Of a stretch of DNA of 64,000 nucleotides, positions 1 to 9,221 are shown in pieces (the first letter of the stretch is position 1; each line of letters begins with the position of its first letter). Under the pieces are notes generated by a model that saw nothing but the letters and a program-made list of their open reading frames with translations, searched no databases and had not been told where the DNA came from. The stretch is taken from NCBI RefSeq assembly GCF_015668515.1, contig NZ_JADPFO010000002.1:252992-316991 (forward strand). Direction: 5' to 3'. Origin of the DNA: Paraclostridium tenue (GTDB taxonomy: Bacteria; Bacillota; Clostridia; Peptostreptococcales; Peptostreptococcaceae). The translations under genes and the position numbers were made by a program.

Positions 1-2
1 TA

Positions 3-656
3 GAGTTTTCAAACTTAGATAAAGAAATAAAGACAATTGTTGTAACAAGTTCTCAACAAAATGAAGGTAAAAGTACAGTAATAGCAAACCTAGCAGTTAG
101 TTTTGCAGGAATGGAAGATAAAAAGGTATTAGTAGTAGAAGGAGACTTAAGAAACCCTACAGTACACAGAATGTTTAACGTAAGCAACTCTCATGGTATT
201 ACAGAAATATTAACAGGCCAAAGAAATTTTGAGGAATGTGTAAATCAAACAGAAGTACCAGGACTTAGTGTTGTTACATGTGGTAAAATACCTCCAAATC
301 CATCAGAAATGTTAGCATCAAGAAAAATGAAATCATTCATAGCATCATTAAGAGATTGCTATGATTACATATTTATAGATGCACCACCAATAGGGATTAT
401 AACAGATGCAGGAATAATATCTACTTACGCAGATGGGACTATGTTAGTAGTTGCATCAAATGAAGTAGACGTTGAAATGCTAAAAATAGGAAAAGAAAGA
501 TTAGACAAAGTAAATGCAAATATATTAGGGGTTGTACTTAATAAATTCGAAGATTCAAGTGGTTCACATGGATACTATAACTACTATTATGAAGGTGAAT
601 CATCTCAGGGTAGGGCTAAAAAGAAATCAAAACGAAAAAATAACAAAACAAAATAA
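3..656 (+). CDS. CpsD/CapB-type tyrosine kinase (BY-kinase), 5' end cut off
   Basis: Cytoplasmic bacterial tyrosine kinase that, with a CpsC/Wzz-like membrane partner, controls polysaccharide chain length and export. The reading frame is open from the window edge, so the N-terminus and probably the partner gene lie upstream. Visible are Walker A (NEGKST, fragment residues about 20-25), the Walker A' segment VLVVEGDLRNP, Walker B (YIFIDAPP) and a C-terminal tyrosine cluster (YYNYYY) followed by a Lys/Arg-rich tail, all typical of BY-kinases. Walker A' normally reads D-x-D; here the first Asp is Glu, while the paralogue at 11183 keeps DADLRNP. It is the first gene in the window of polysaccharide cluster A. 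Family assignment is secure; activity with the Glu variant is not. Confidence 0.9.
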   Translation, partial: EFSNLDKEIKTIVVTSSQQNEGKSTVIANLAVSFAGMEDKKVLVVEGDLRNPTVHRMFNVSNSHGITEILTGQRNFEECVNQTEVPGLSVVTCGKIPPNPSEMLASRKMKSFIASLRDCYDYIFIDAPPIGIITDAGIISTYADGTMLVVASNEVDVEMLKIGKERLDKVNANILGVVLNKFEDSSGSHGYYNYYYEGESSQGRAKKKSKRKNNKTK

Positions 657-664
657 ATAAAAGT

Positions 665-696
665 ATATGTGCTAAGTAGATTCACTTAGCACATAT
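665..696 (+). other. Intergenic hairpin between cpsD and priming transferase
   Basis: A perfect 13-bp inverted repeat (665-677 with 684-696, loop of 6) fills the short gap between two co-oriented cluster genes. No T-tract follows, so it does not look like a standard terminator. It may be an RNA-processing or stabilising stem, or a partial attenuator. It ends about 14 bases before the ribosome binding site of the next gene. Confidence 0.5.
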
Positions 697-724
697 GATA
701 AAGCAAGTCAAAGGAGGTAAATTT

Positions 725-1411
725 ATGCAAAATACTAGCACTAATCTTAGTTTTTGTGAGACTCTCGTTAGAGAGGAATTGATTGAACTAAACAATAGTG
801 TAAGTAAAGGCTACTTAGTTGTCAAAAGAATTATAGATATTATAGGATCAGCAATAGGAATAATACTTTTACTACCTGTATTTATAATAGTATCAATACT
901 TATAAAACTAGAAGATCCAAAAGGGAAAATATTCTTTGGACAAGAAAGATGTGGTCAATACAGTAAAACATTTAAAATGCTAAAATTCAGATCTATGGTA
1001 TACAATGCAGAAGAACTATTAAAAGAACTTCAACACTTAAACGAACAAACTGGACCAGTTTTTAAAATTAAAGATGATCCTAGAATAACAAAAGTTGGGA
1101 AATTCATACGTAAAACAAGTATAGATGAGTTGCCCCAACTATTTAATATACTTAAAGGAGAAATGAGTTTAGTTGGACCTAGACCACCTATTCCAAGAGA
1201 AGTAGCACAGTATAATGCTTACCAATTACAAAGATTAGCTGTTAAACCTGGACTTACTTGTTATTGGCAAGTAGGAGGAAGAAACAGTATAGACTTTGAT
1301 GGATGGGTAGAACTAGATTTAAAATACATACAAGAAAGAAGTACTTGGGTTGACATAAAGTTAATATTCAAGACATTTTTTGTATTATTTGGAGATGACA
1401 ATGCATCATAA
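725..1411 (+). CDS. Undecaprenyl-phosphate sugar-1-phosphate transferase (priming enzyme)
   Basis: Membrane enzyme that starts a repeat unit by moving a sugar-1-phosphate from a UDP-sugar to undecaprenyl phosphate (bacterial sugar transferase family, WbaP/CpsE type). One strong hydrophobic segment (about residues 35-57) precedes the catalytic domain, which shows the GQERCG and KFRSM motifs, DELPQ (about 133-137) and SLVGPRPP. At 228 residues it has the short form without the extra four-helix N-terminal half of WbaP. An in-frame ATG exists at 695, but the AAAGGAGG at 710-717 decides for ATG 725. It belongs to cluster A. Glc or Gal would be usual substrates; the sugar cannot be read from sequence. 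Confidence 0.88.
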   Translation: MQNTSTNLSFCETLVREELIELNNSVSKGYLVVKRIIDIIGSAIGIILLLPVFIIVSILIKLEDPKGKIFFGQERCGQYSKTFKMLKFRSMVYNAEELLKELQHLNEQTGPVFKIKDDPRITKVGKFIRKTSIDELPQLFNILKGEMSLVGPRPPIPREVAQYNAYQLQRLAVKPGLTCYWQVGGRNSIDFDGWVELDLKYIQERSTWVDIKLIFKTFFVLFGDDNAS

Positions 1412-1435
1412 AAAAATAAGAATTAAGGTGATTAG

Positions 1436-1894
1436 ATGAAAAAAATATGCTTTATAGCATCAAGTGGAGGGCATTTTGAACAAATAATGATGCTAAAACC
1501 ACTAATACAAAAACATGATAGCTTTGTTGTGACAGAGAAAACTAATTACTCAGTATCAAACGAAGATATACCCTTTTATTATTTAAAACAAGTCAACAGA
1601 CATGAAATAAAATTTATATATTACATGATTATAAACAGTATAAAGACATTAAAGATATTTTTAAAAGAAAAGCCTGATGTAGTTATATCTACAGGAGCTT
1701 TATCTACAATACCTATGTGTTTACTTGCAAAGATATTTAGAAAAAAACTTATATTCATAGAATCTTTTGCAAAAATAAAATCTCCTACACTTACAGGAAA
1801 ACTAATATATAAATTTGCAGATCAATTTTATGTTCAATGGGAAGAAATGAAAAAAGTATATCCAGAGGCAATATATAAGGGGGGGATATATTGA
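1436..1894 (+). CDS. PssD/Alg14-like glycosyltransferase membrane subunit
   Basis: Resembles Alg14/PssD/CpsF proteins, the membrane-anchoring half of two-part GT28-type glycosyltransferases. The N-terminal Rossmann start with SSGGH (residues 9-13) and a hydrophobic patch around 75-100 fit this family, as does the 152-residue length. The next gene, overlapping by 4 bases, encodes the matching catalytic half, so the two probably work as one enzyme adding the second sugar to the lipid-linked primer. Known PssDE pairs transfer GlcA and Cps14FG transfers Gal. GlcA is plausible here because the cluster carries ugd, but this is inference. Confidence 0.85.
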   Translation: MKKICFIASSGGHFEQIMMLKPLIQKHDSFVVTEKTNYSVSNEDIPFYYLKQVNRHEIKFIYYMIINSIKTLKIFLKEKPDVVISTGALSTIPMCLLAKIFRKKLIFIESFAKIKSPTLTGKLIYKFADQFYVQWEEMKKVYPEAIYKGGIY

Positions 1895-2367
1895 TATTTG
1901 TAACAGTAGGCTCACAAAAGTTTCAATTTAATAGATTATTAGAGGAACTAGACAATTTAGTTGAAAAAAAAATTATAACAAAAGAAGTATTTGCTCAAAC
2001 AGGTTATAGTGGATATAAGCCAAAACATTATAAATACAAAAACTTCTTAGATAGAGAAGAATTTAGTAGAGTAATGGAAAGCTGTGACACAGTGATAACT
2101 CATGGTGGAACAGGAGCTATAATAGGAGCAGTAAAAAAAGGTAAAAAGACAATAGCAATACCTAGATTAAAAGAATTTCAAGAGCATGTAGATGACCACC
2201 AACTACAAATAGTAGAACAATTTAGTGATCTAAAATTCGTAATAGGTATAAATGATATAAAAGAGTTAAAAGATGCAATAAATAATAGTGAAAAAATAGA
2301 AGTGAAACAATACATTTCAAATACCAAAACGATAATAAATAGTATTGAAGAGTTTTTACAAAAATAA
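1891..2367 (+). CDS. PssE/Alg13-like glycosyltransferase catalytic subunit
   Basis: Short GT28 C-terminal domain protein (158 residues), the UDP-sugar binding half that pairs with the preceding Alg14-like protein. The THGGTGAIIGA segment (about residues 70-80) is the family signature for binding the nucleotide-sugar phosphates. The start is TTG 1891, directly behind a run of G residues that serves as ribosome binding site, and it overlaps the upstream stop in a TTGA arrangement, indicating translational coupling and equal amounts of both subunits. Confidence 0.85.
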   Translation: MIFVTVGSQKFQFNRLLEELDNLVEKKIITKEVFAQTGYSGYKPKHYKYKNFLDREEFSRVMESCDTVITHGGTGAIIGAVKKGKKTIAIPRLKEFQEHVDDHQLQIVEQFSDLKFVIGINDIKELKDAINNSEKIEVKQYISNTKTIINSIEEFLQK

Positions 2368-2382
2368 TTGAGAGGTAAATTT

Positions 2383-3225
2383 ATGAAAAGTTTAAGAAAG
2401 TTAGGGATGTTTTTACCTACAAAAGTAGTTTTATATATAGATTATGGAAGAAGTTACAAAAAACTATTAAACTTGAAAAATCCTAAATACTTTGGTGAAA
2501 AAATTCAATGGATTAAATTCAATGGCAACTTAGAAAAATTTGGGAAATATGTTGATAAATATGAAGTAAGAAAGTATGTAGAAGAAGTATTAGGACCTGA
2601 ATATTTACCCAAATTATATGGAGTTTATGATAGTGCACAGGAAATAAATTTTGACAGGTTACCAAAGCAGTTTGTTTTAAAAATGACAAATGGAACTGGT
2701 GGAAACATCATATGTAAAGATAAAAGTAAACTAAATATAGAAGAAACAATAAAAAAATTAAACTCTTGGCAAAAAGAAAAGTTCTATAAGTACACTAAAG
2801 AAAATCAATATAAAAATATAAAATCAAGAATTGTATGTGAAGAATATTTAGAAGATGAAACAGGTAGTTTAAGAGACTACAAATTCCATTGTTCAAAGGA
2901 ACAAGTTCATATGATTGAAGTACACACAGATAGATTTACAAATCATAAAGAAAACTACTATGATCCAGATTGGAATGATTTAGATGTAATTTGTAAATTA
3001 GGAAGAGTAGACCATATAGATGAGCCTAAAAATTTAGAAGAAATGAAAGAAGCAGCAATAAAATTATCTACAGGATTACCATACGTAAGAGTTGATTTTT
3101 ATTCTGTTAACAATCAAATATACTTTGGGGAATTAACATTTACACCTGCAAATGGAACAGATCCTATGAAGCCTCTAGAAGAAGATATTAAAATAGCAAA
3201 AATAATAGATCTTTCAGAATATTAA
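2383..3225 (+). CDS. TupA-like ATP-grasp protein (first copy)
   Basis: Matches the TupA-like ATP-grasp family named after the teichuronopeptide gene of alkaliphilic Bacillus; members are often annotated as glycosyltransferases. Visible are the start segment with FGEKIQW, VDKYEVRKYV, the KMTNGTGGN nucleotide loop (about residues 100-108), DYKFHC and the C-terminal VRVDFY...GELTFTPANG that would hold the metal and ATP. ATP-grasp enzymes join a carboxylate to an amine or thiol, so ligating an amino acid to a uronic acid polymer is a reasonable role, unproven here. TTG 2368 is in frame, but GAGAGG at 2370-2375 favours ATG 2383. A homologue lies at 6076. Confidence 0.8.
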   Translation: MKSLRKLGMFLPTKVVLYIDYGRSYKKLLNLKNPKYFGEKIQWIKFNGNLEKFGKYVDKYEVRKYVEEVLGPEYLPKLYGVYDSAQEINFDRLPKQFVLKMTNGTGGNIICKDKSKLNIEETIKKLNSWQKEKFYKYTKENQYKNIKSRIVCEEYLEDETGSLRDYKFHCSKEQVHMIEVHTDRFTNHKENYYDPDWNDLDVICKLGRVDHIDEPKNLEEMKEAAIKLSTGLPYVRVDFYSVNNQIYFGELTFTPANGTDPMKPLEEDIKIAKIIDLSEY

Positions 3226-3242
3226 ACAAAGGAGGCAATGCA

Positions 3243-4307
3243 ATGAATATACTTATGATTGGCCCCCACAAAGACAAGGTCAAAGGTGGGATGTCAACAG
3301 TTATAAAGGAGTATACAAATTCAAAATACTTAAAAGAATTTAATATACAAAACATACATACTGTGGTGCCTGGATCGAAAATAAAAAAGATATTATATGG
3401 GTTAAACTCAATGGCTATTATGAGCTATTGCCTAACTTTTAAAAACATAGATTTAGTTCACATACATACAGCATCAGGTAAGAGTTTTTTTAGAAAAAGT
3501 ATGTTTATAAAAATCGCCAACAAATTTAATAAAAAAATCATACTTCACATACATGGAGGAGCTTTTGAAGATGTATATCTAAATGCTAATCCAAGTACAA
3601 AAAACAAAATAACTCAAAACCTAAATAAATGTAACAAAATAATAGTTTTAAGTGAAGCTTGGAAAAAGAAAATAGAAAAAATGACTAATTCAGAAATAGT
3701 TGTTATAAATAATTCAGTTAATTCAAATAAAAATAATCACTATAACACAAAATCTAAGAAAATACTTTTTATTGGAAGAATAGAAAAAGATAAAGGAATT
3801 TTTGATTTTATAGAAATGGCAAAAGAATTAGTAAAAAGCGATGACAGTATAAGATTTACTGTTTGTGGAGACGGAGAACTAGAACAAACTAAGCAATTAA
3901 TAGAAAAATATAACCTTCAAGATAAATTTGAACTATTAGGATGGGTAAGTAAAGAGGAAGTAGAAAAAGAACTAAAAGATACTATGATATTTGTGCTTCC
4001 ATCATACAAAGAAGCTATGCCAATGGCTATACTTGAAGCTATGAGTTGTGGCGTTCCTACAATAGCTACAAACATAGGAAGTATACCAGAAGTTATAAAA
4101 GATATGGAAAATGGTAGAATTTTTGTACCAGGAGATATAAAAAAACTTGTAAGTATAACTAAAGAAATGATCGAAAATCAAAATCTAAGAGAAAATTACA
4201 GCAACAAAAGTTTTAAAGATATAAAAGAAAATTACAGCAACGAAGTTAACCATAATAAAATAAAAGACTTATATCTTTTAACTGGTGGAAATAGGAGCAA
4301 AAAATGA
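3243..4307 (+). CDS. GT4-family glycosyltransferase
   Basis: Retaining glycosyltransferase of the GT-B fold, adding one sugar to the growing lipid-linked repeat unit at the inner membrane face. The N-terminal domain has the glycine-rich GPHKDKVKGGMS loop; the C-terminal domain has ILFIGRIEKDKGI and the E-x7-E motif EAMPMAILE (residues 257-265) that binds the donor nucleotide. AAAGGAGG lies 9 bases before the ATG. The end overlaps the next gene in ATGA. Donor and acceptor cannot be inferred. Confidence 0.88.
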   Translation: MNILMIGPHKDKVKGGMSTVIKEYTNSKYLKEFNIQNIHTVVPGSKIKKILYGLNSMAIMSYCLTFKNIDLVHIHTASGKSFFRKSMFIKIANKFNKKIILHIHGGAFEDVYLNANPSTKNKITQNLNKCNKIIVLSEAWKKKIEKMTNSEIVVINNSVNSNKNNHYNTKSKKILFIGRIEKDKGIFDFIEMAKELVKSDDSIRFTVCGDGELEQTKQLIEKYNLQDKFELLGWVSKEEVEKELKDTMIFVLPSYKEAMPMAILEAMSCGVPTIATNIGSIPEVIKDMENGRIFVPGDIKKLVSITKEMIENQNLRENYSNKSFKDIKENYSNEVNHNKIKDLYLLTGGNRSKK

Positions 4308-5515
4308 TACCTGTATTTCAGATGATTTTGATAGCAATGATTTTCCAAGATTTAATACAAGTAAATGTACCTTTTTTCAGTTACATGGATGAAGGCTTAG
4401 CAATGATTACTACAATATATGCGCTAATATTATTACTAAACAAAAAGAAAGCTATAAAAATAACTAAGTACGAATTAATAGCATTAATATTTTTCTTACT
4501 ATATTTATTTTTAGGATTTGTATCAAATGCTACACATAACATCATAGGATTTAAACATGGAATTCTTAGTATGATTATGACAGCAAAAGGGTATATGCTT
4601 TACTTTAGTTGTAGAGTAATATTTCAATACTATGATGTTAAAGCAAGTATATTAAAAAATATAAGTAAAGTACTAGAAATATCATTATACATATTAGCAC
4701 TAATAGGTATAGTAAATATTCCTTTAAACTTTTTAGAAGATCAAGGTATGAGATTTGGTCTACATACAGTTTCTATAGGATTTTCACATCCAACAGAACT
4801 TGCTTTCTTTGCGATAATTTCAATGACTACAATACTTTTATATTATAACTATACAAACAAAACTAAAGGTGAACTTTCAGTAATAATTGCAAGTAGTTTA
4901 TTGGTACTTTTTACAGGAAGAAGTAAGGCCATAGCATTTATATGTGTTTATATAATATTATTTTATTTCATGAAATTAATTAAAAAGTTCAAATTAAAAT
5001 ACTTTATACTTTTAATACCAATAATGGTATACATAGCACTACCGAGAATAATATCAGAATTTTTTAATGGAGCTAGAGGATACTTATACACAGCAGGATA
5101 TAAAATAGCCACAGACTATTTCCCTTTAGGAACAGGATTTGGAACATTTGGATCATATATGTCTAGGGAGTTTTACTCTCCATTATATTATGAATACGGA
5201 TTAAGTAGTGTATGGGGATTATCTCCAAGTATGCCATCTTATATAGCTGATACATATTGGGCAATGATAATGGGAGAAACTGGATTTATAGGAGTTGTAT
5301 TACTAATACTAGTTTTATATTTTATATTTGTTCAATTTTTAAAAGGCTACAATGACTATAAAAGTAAAATTATTACATTTGGATTAATTTGCTATACAGT
5401 AGTAACAAGTATAGCAGAACCTATATATTCAAGTAACAAGTGTGCTGCATTATTTATGGTTTTAGCACTGTTTATGACGATTCGAAAAAGCTATTATGAA
5501 AAAATAAATAAGTAG
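4304..5515 (+). CDS. Wzy-like polysaccharide polymerase / O-antigen ligase family
   Basis: Integral membrane protein of 403 residues with about 10-12 hydrophobic segments and a large outside loop containing the GTGFGTFGSYMSREF and YIADTYWAMIMGETG stretches, the usual picture for Wzy/O-antigen ligase-family proteins. It would join repeat units into a polymer on the outer face of the membrane. Start ATG 4304 overlaps the previous stop. It is the only polymerase candidate in cluster A; cluster B has its own at 22974, which suggests two different polymers. Confidence 0.82.
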   Translation: MIPVFQMILIAMIFQDLIQVNVPFFSYMDEGLAMITTIYALILLLNKKKAIKITKYELIALIFFLLYLFLGFVSNATHNIIGFKHGILSMIMTAKGYMLYFSCRVIFQYYDVKASILKNISKVLEISLYILALIGIVNIPLNFLEDQGMRFGLHTVSIGFSHPTELAFFAIISMTTILLYYNYTNKTKGELSVIIASSLLVLFTGRSKAIAFICVYIILFYFMKLIKKFKLKYFILLIPIMVYIALPRIISEFFNGARGYLYTAGYKIATDYFPLGTGFGTFGSYMSREFYSPLYYEYGLSSVWGLSPSMPSYIADTYWAMIMGETGFIGVVLLILVLYFIFVQFLKGYNDYKSKIITFGLICYTVVTSIAEPIYSSNKCAALFMVLALFMTIRKSYYEKINK

Positions 5516-5526
5516 AGAGGGACCGG

Positions 5527-5967
5527 ATGGAAAAATTATTAAAGATAATTTTAAAATATAGAAATAGACATGCTAAAAGCAGAGTTGTAAGATTTTTACT
5601 ACATCTCTTATATAAAATAGATTTACCTAGAGAAGTAGTTATAGGAGAAAATTTTATTTTAGCACATAACGCACCAGGTCTAGTGGTTCATCCACAAACT
5701 GAAATAGGAAATAACGTAAAGCTATACCAAGGAGTTACATTAGGAAGAGCGGATATACATAAAGAAATACACGAAAGTGAATTTGAGAAAATTAAAATAG
5801 GAGACAATTCAATAATATGCGCTGGAGCAAAAATTTTATGTAAAAAAGGAACTTTAACAATCGCCAAAGGAAGCTTAGTAGGCGCAAACTCAGTACTAAC
5901 TTGTTCTACAGGAGAAAATGAAATTTGGGCAGGAATACCAGCAAAAAAAATAGGATATACAAAATAA
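5527..5967 (+). CDS. Serine acetyltransferase-like hexapeptide acyltransferase
   Basis: Left-handed beta-helix acyltransferase with the CysE-like pattern: GENFILAHNAPGLVVH, then KLYQGVTLGRAD and repeated I-G-x-x hexapeptides up to WAGIPAKKIG. At 146 residues it lacks the N-terminal helical domain of true serine acetyltransferase (about 230-270 residues), as is usual for polysaccharide O-acetyltransferases (capsule types). Set between a polymerase and a TupA-like gene, it most likely acetylates a sugar or an amino acid substituent of the cluster A polymer. Confidence 0.8.
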   Translation: MEKLLKIILKYRNRHAKSRVVRFLLHLLYKIDLPREVVIGENFILAHNAPGLVVHPQTEIGNNVKLYQGVTLGRADIHKEIHESEFEKIKIGDNSIICAGAKILCKKGTLTIAKGSLVGANSVLTCSTGENEIWAGIPAKKIGYTK

Positions 5968-6075
5968 CAAATCAAAAACTGAATATAACACTAAACCAAG
6001 CATAAAACATAGCAAAATATACCGTAAAAAAACACACTGATAAACAAATTATATATACAATGGGAGGATTTATTC

Positions 6076-6990
6076 TTGAAATCAAAATTAAGAAACATTC
6101 AAAAGCAGGTGTGGTTCTCAATATCGCCAATACTGTATCAAATATCACCAGTAGTAGCTTCAAAAGTACTATTTCTATTTGCTATGAAAAAAAGGCTAGA
6201 TTTAGAAAATCCTATAACTTTTAACGAAAAAATTCAATGGCTAAAACTATACTGGCAAGATGATAGAGTTGCCAAATGTGGTGATAAGTACGATGTAAGA
6301 GAATACGTTGAAAGTTGTGGTTTAGAAGAGATATTAAACCCTATATATGGAATGTACAAAAATGCAGAAGATATAGACTTTAATAAATTACCAAAGAAAT
6401 TTGCACTAAAAGGGACTCATGGATGCGGATATAACATAATTTGTACAGACAAAGAAAAATTAGATTTAGAAAAAACAAAAGAAAAATGTAACATTTGGTT
6501 AAAAAGTAGATACTCACAAGTATCAGCAGAAGTGCAATACGATAAAATGGAAGCAAAACTAATAGCTGAAAAATTCATAGAAGGAAGAGATGGAAACGGA
6601 CCTGTAGACTATAAAGTCTTTTGCTTTAATGGAGAAGCAAAATTTACTATGGTATGTGAGGAAAGAGGAGGAAGCGAAAGAGCTAAATTTTATTTCTTAG
6701 ACAATAAGTGGAACATACTTCCTTATAATAACGACTCTAAAATTGTTCAAAAAGAAGGAAAAGTTAAAAATATATACAAACCAAAATCTTTTGAAAAAAT
6801 GATAGAATATGCACAAAAACTAAGCGAGCCATTTCCTTTTGTTAGGGTAGATTTCTACGATGTAGATGGACGACCAGTATTAGGAGAAATGACTTTTACT
6901 CCATGTGGAGGAATAGATAGTAGATTAGATAAAGATGTAGATATCATGATGGGAGATTTAATCACACTACCAAAAGAAAAGATAATATAA
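6076..6990 (+). CDS. TupA-like ATP-grasp protein (second copy)
   Basis: Second member of the TupA-like ATP-grasp family in this cluster, 304 residues. The same ordered motifs appear as in the copy at 2383: FNEKIQWLKL, CGDKYDVREYV, ALKGTHGCGYN, DYKVFCFNGE, VRVDFYDVDG and GEMTFTPCGG. The copies are clearly diverged, so this is not a recent duplication and they may attach different groups. Start is TTG 6076 behind GGGAGG (6062-6067). It directly precedes an opine-dehydrogenase-like gene, supporting an amino acid decoration role (inference). Confidence 0.8.
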   Translation: MKSKLRNIQKQVWFSISPILYQISPVVASKVLFLFAMKKRLDLENPITFNEKIQWLKLYWQDDRVAKCGDKYDVREYVESCGLEEILNPIYGMYKNAEDIDFNKLPKKFALKGTHGCGYNIICTDKEKLDLEKTKEKCNIWLKSRYSQVSAEVQYDKMEAKLIAEKFIEGRDGNGPVDYKVFCFNGEAKFTMVCEERGGSERAKFYFLDNKWNILPYNNDSKIVQKEGKVKNIYKPKSFEKMIEYAQKLSEPFPFVRVDFYDVDGRPVLGEMTFTPCGGIDSRLDKDVDIMMGDLITLPKEKII

Positions 6991-7033
6991 GACAAATAAA
7001 ACAAAGCAAAGAGTCAACATAGGAGGAGTTATT

Positions 7034-7999
7034 ATGAGGAGTGTTGGATTTTTAGTTAGTTCAAAAGAAAATGAGTATAGAAGAGCATTAACGCCAGAAG
7101 ACATATATAAAATTAAAAATAAAGATATGTTGTTTTTTGAAAAAGGATATGGAGAAAAACTAGGGTTTGAAGATAGAGACTATATAAAAGCGGGAGCTAA
7201 AGTTGTAGATAGAGAAGATCTTCTAAAAAAAGATGTTTTATGCGACCCTAAAATAGGAGATGCAGAATATTTAGAACAACTATCAACAGGACAAGTATTA
7301 TTTGGATGGATACATGCAGTTCAAAACAAGCACATTACAGACAAAATAGTAAACAGCAAATGCACAGCAATAGCATGGGAAGACATGTATGAATACGGAA
7401 GACATGTATTTTGGAAAAACAATGAAATAGCTGGAGAAGCTTCAATATTGCACGCATATAGCTTATACAAAAAAATGCCTTATGATACGAAGGTAGCGAT
7501 ACTAGGCAAAGGCAACACAGGAAGAGGAGCTTTAAATATATTAAAAGCATTAGGCGCAGACGTAACTGTATACGATAGAAAAACAGAAGAACTATTTAAG
7601 CATGAACTACATAAATACGATGTAATAGTAAACACAATCTTATGGGATATAGAAAGAACTGACCATATAGTTTACAAAGAAGATTTAAAAAGAATGAAAA
7701 AAGGTAGCATGATAATAGACATAAGCTGTGATGCCAACGGAGGTATAGAAACGAGTAAAGCTACAACTATAGAAGATCCAATTTACTATGAGGAAGGAAT
7801 ACTACACTATGTAGTTGACCATACACCGTCACTTTACTACAAAACCGTATCAAAATCACTAAGTGAAGAGGTATGTAAGTACATAGATTTAATAATTGAA
7901 GAAAAAGAACAAACAAACAACACACTAAAACAAGCAATTATAATAAGCCAAGGAAACATTATAGATGATAGAATAAATAAGTTTCAAAAAAGACTTTAA
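7034..7999 (+). CDS. N5-(carboxyethyl)ornithine synthase-like dehydrogenase
   Basis: Member of the alanine dehydrogenase/PNT family closest in layout to N5-(1-carboxyethyl)ornithine synthase, which reductively couples pyruvate to the side-chain amine of ornithine or lysine with NADPH. The N-terminal part carries ENEYRRALTPEDI and FFEKGYGEKLGF; the nucleotide-binding loop is GKGNTG (residues 158-163); the length (321) fits that enzyme (about 310) rather than alanine dehydrogenase (about 370). Its place between a TupA-like ligase and ugd suggests that it makes a carboxyethyl amino acid to be attached to the polysaccharide; such groups are known in some O-antigens. The substrate is a guess. Confidence 0.72.
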   Translation: MRSVGFLVSSKENEYRRALTPEDIYKIKNKDMLFFEKGYGEKLGFEDRDYIKAGAKVVDREDLLKKDVLCDPKIGDAEYLEQLSTGQVLFGWIHAVQNKHITDKIVNSKCTAIAWEDMYEYGRHVFWKNNEIAGEASILHAYSLYKKMPYDTKVAILGKGNTGRGALNILKALGADVTVYDRKTEELFKHELHKYDVIVNTILWDIERTDHIVYKEDLKRMKKGSMIIDISCDANGGIETSKATTIEDPIYYEEGILHYVVDHTPSLYYKTVSKSLSEEVCKYIDLIIEEKEQTNNTLKQAIIISQGNIIDDRINKFQKRL

Positions 8000-8029
8000 T
8001 TATAAAACTTGCAAAAAGGAGAGACAACA

Positions 8030-9196
8030 ATGAAAATTGCAATAGCAGGAACTGGATATGTAGGTTTATCTAATGCTATATTACTAGCACAAAACAATGA
8101 AGTAATAGCAGTAGATATAATTCAAGAAAAAGTAGATATGATAAACAACAAGAAATCTCCAATTGTAGATGAAGAAATTGAAGAATACCTAACTACTAAA
8201 AACCTAAATCTAATAGCAACGACAGATGCTTATAAAGCATACAAAGATGCAGAGTTTATAATAATATCAACACCAACAGACTATGATCCAGAAAAAAACT
8301 ACTTTAATACAAGAACAGTAGAAGCTGTTATAGCAAATGTATTATCCATAAACCCACAAGCTACTATGGTAATAAAATCAACAGTACCAGTTGGATATAC
8401 AGAAAGAGTAAAAGCTATGTTTGATACGGATAATATCATATTTTCACCTGAATTTTTAAGAGAAGGAAAAGCATTATATGATAATTTACATCCTTCAAGG
8501 ATAATAGTAGGAGAAAAATCAGAAAGAGCAGAGAAATTTGCAAACTTATTATTAGAAGGCGCGGTTAAGAAAGATATTCCAGTATTATTTACAAATTCAA
8601 CAGAAGCTGAAGCTGTAAAATTATTTTCAAATACATATTTAGCACTTAGAGTAGCTTATTTTAATGAATTGGATACATATGCAGAACTTAGAGGATTAGA
8701 TACGAAGCAAATAATTGAAGGGGTAGGCTTAGATCCAAGAATAGGAAGTCATTATAACAATCCTTCTTTTGGATATGGAGGGTATTGTCTTCCAAAAGAT
8801 ACAAAACAATTAAAAGCAAATTATGAAGATGTACCTAACAACATAATAGGTGCTATAGTTGATGCGAACAGAACAAGAAAAGATCATATCGCAGATCAAA
8901 TAATAAAAAGAAATCCTAAAAAAGTAGGAATTTATAGATTAACAATGAAAACTAACTCAGATAATTTCAGAGCATCTTCGGTTCAAGGAATAATGAAGAG
9001 AATAAAAGAAAAAGGAATAGAAGTTGTTGTATATGAGCCAGTATTAAAAGAAGATAGCTTCTTTAACTCTAAAGTTATAAGAGATTTAGATGAATTTAAG
9101 TCAATATGCGATATTATAGTATCAAATAGATTATCAAAAGAACTTTTTGATGTAGAAGAAAAAGTTTATACTAGGGATTTATTTAATAGAGATTAA
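8030..9196 (+). CDS. ugd: UDP-glucose 6-dehydrogenase (copy 1)
   Basis: Oxidises UDP-glucose to UDP-glucuronate with two NAD+, feeding uronic acid into the cluster A polymer. The N-terminal Rossmann loop is AGTGYVGLS (residues 5-13), the central helix carries [12 protein letters not shown], and the catalytic cysteine is C253 in GGYCLPKD. Length 388 fits the short Firmicutes/RkpK-type enzymes. Upstream in-frame TTG 8009 is rejected because AAGGAG at 8016-8021 serves ATG 8030. A near-identical paralogue is at 26142; both lie next to or near a galU copy. Confidence 0.95.
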   Translation: MKIAIAGTGYVGLSNAILLAQNNEVIAVDIIQEKVDMINNKKSPIVDEEIEEYLTTKNLNLIATTDAYKAYKDAEFIIISTPTDYDPEKNYFNTRTVEAVIANVLSINPQATMVIKSTVPVGYTERVKAMFDTDNIIFSPEFLREGKALYDNLHPSRIIVGEKSERAEKFANLLLEGAVKKDIPVLFTNSTEAEAVKLFSNTYLALRVAYFNELDTYAELRGLDTKQIIEGVGLDPRIGSHYNNPSFGYGGYCLPKDTKQLKANYEDVPNNIIGAIVDANRTRKDHIADQIIKRNPKKVGIYRLTMKTNSDNFRASSVQGIMKRIKEKGIEVVVYEPVLKEDSFFNSKVIRDLDEFKSICDIIVSNRLSKELFDVEEKVYTRDLFNRD

Positions 9197-9221
9197 AATT
9201 GAATTTGGAGGTGAAATTTAA

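Noticed and set aside
6076-6990. Recent duplication of the tupA-like gene at 2383
   Set aside because: The two proteins share the ordered motifs but differ widely elsewhere, so they are old paralogues or separate acquisitions.
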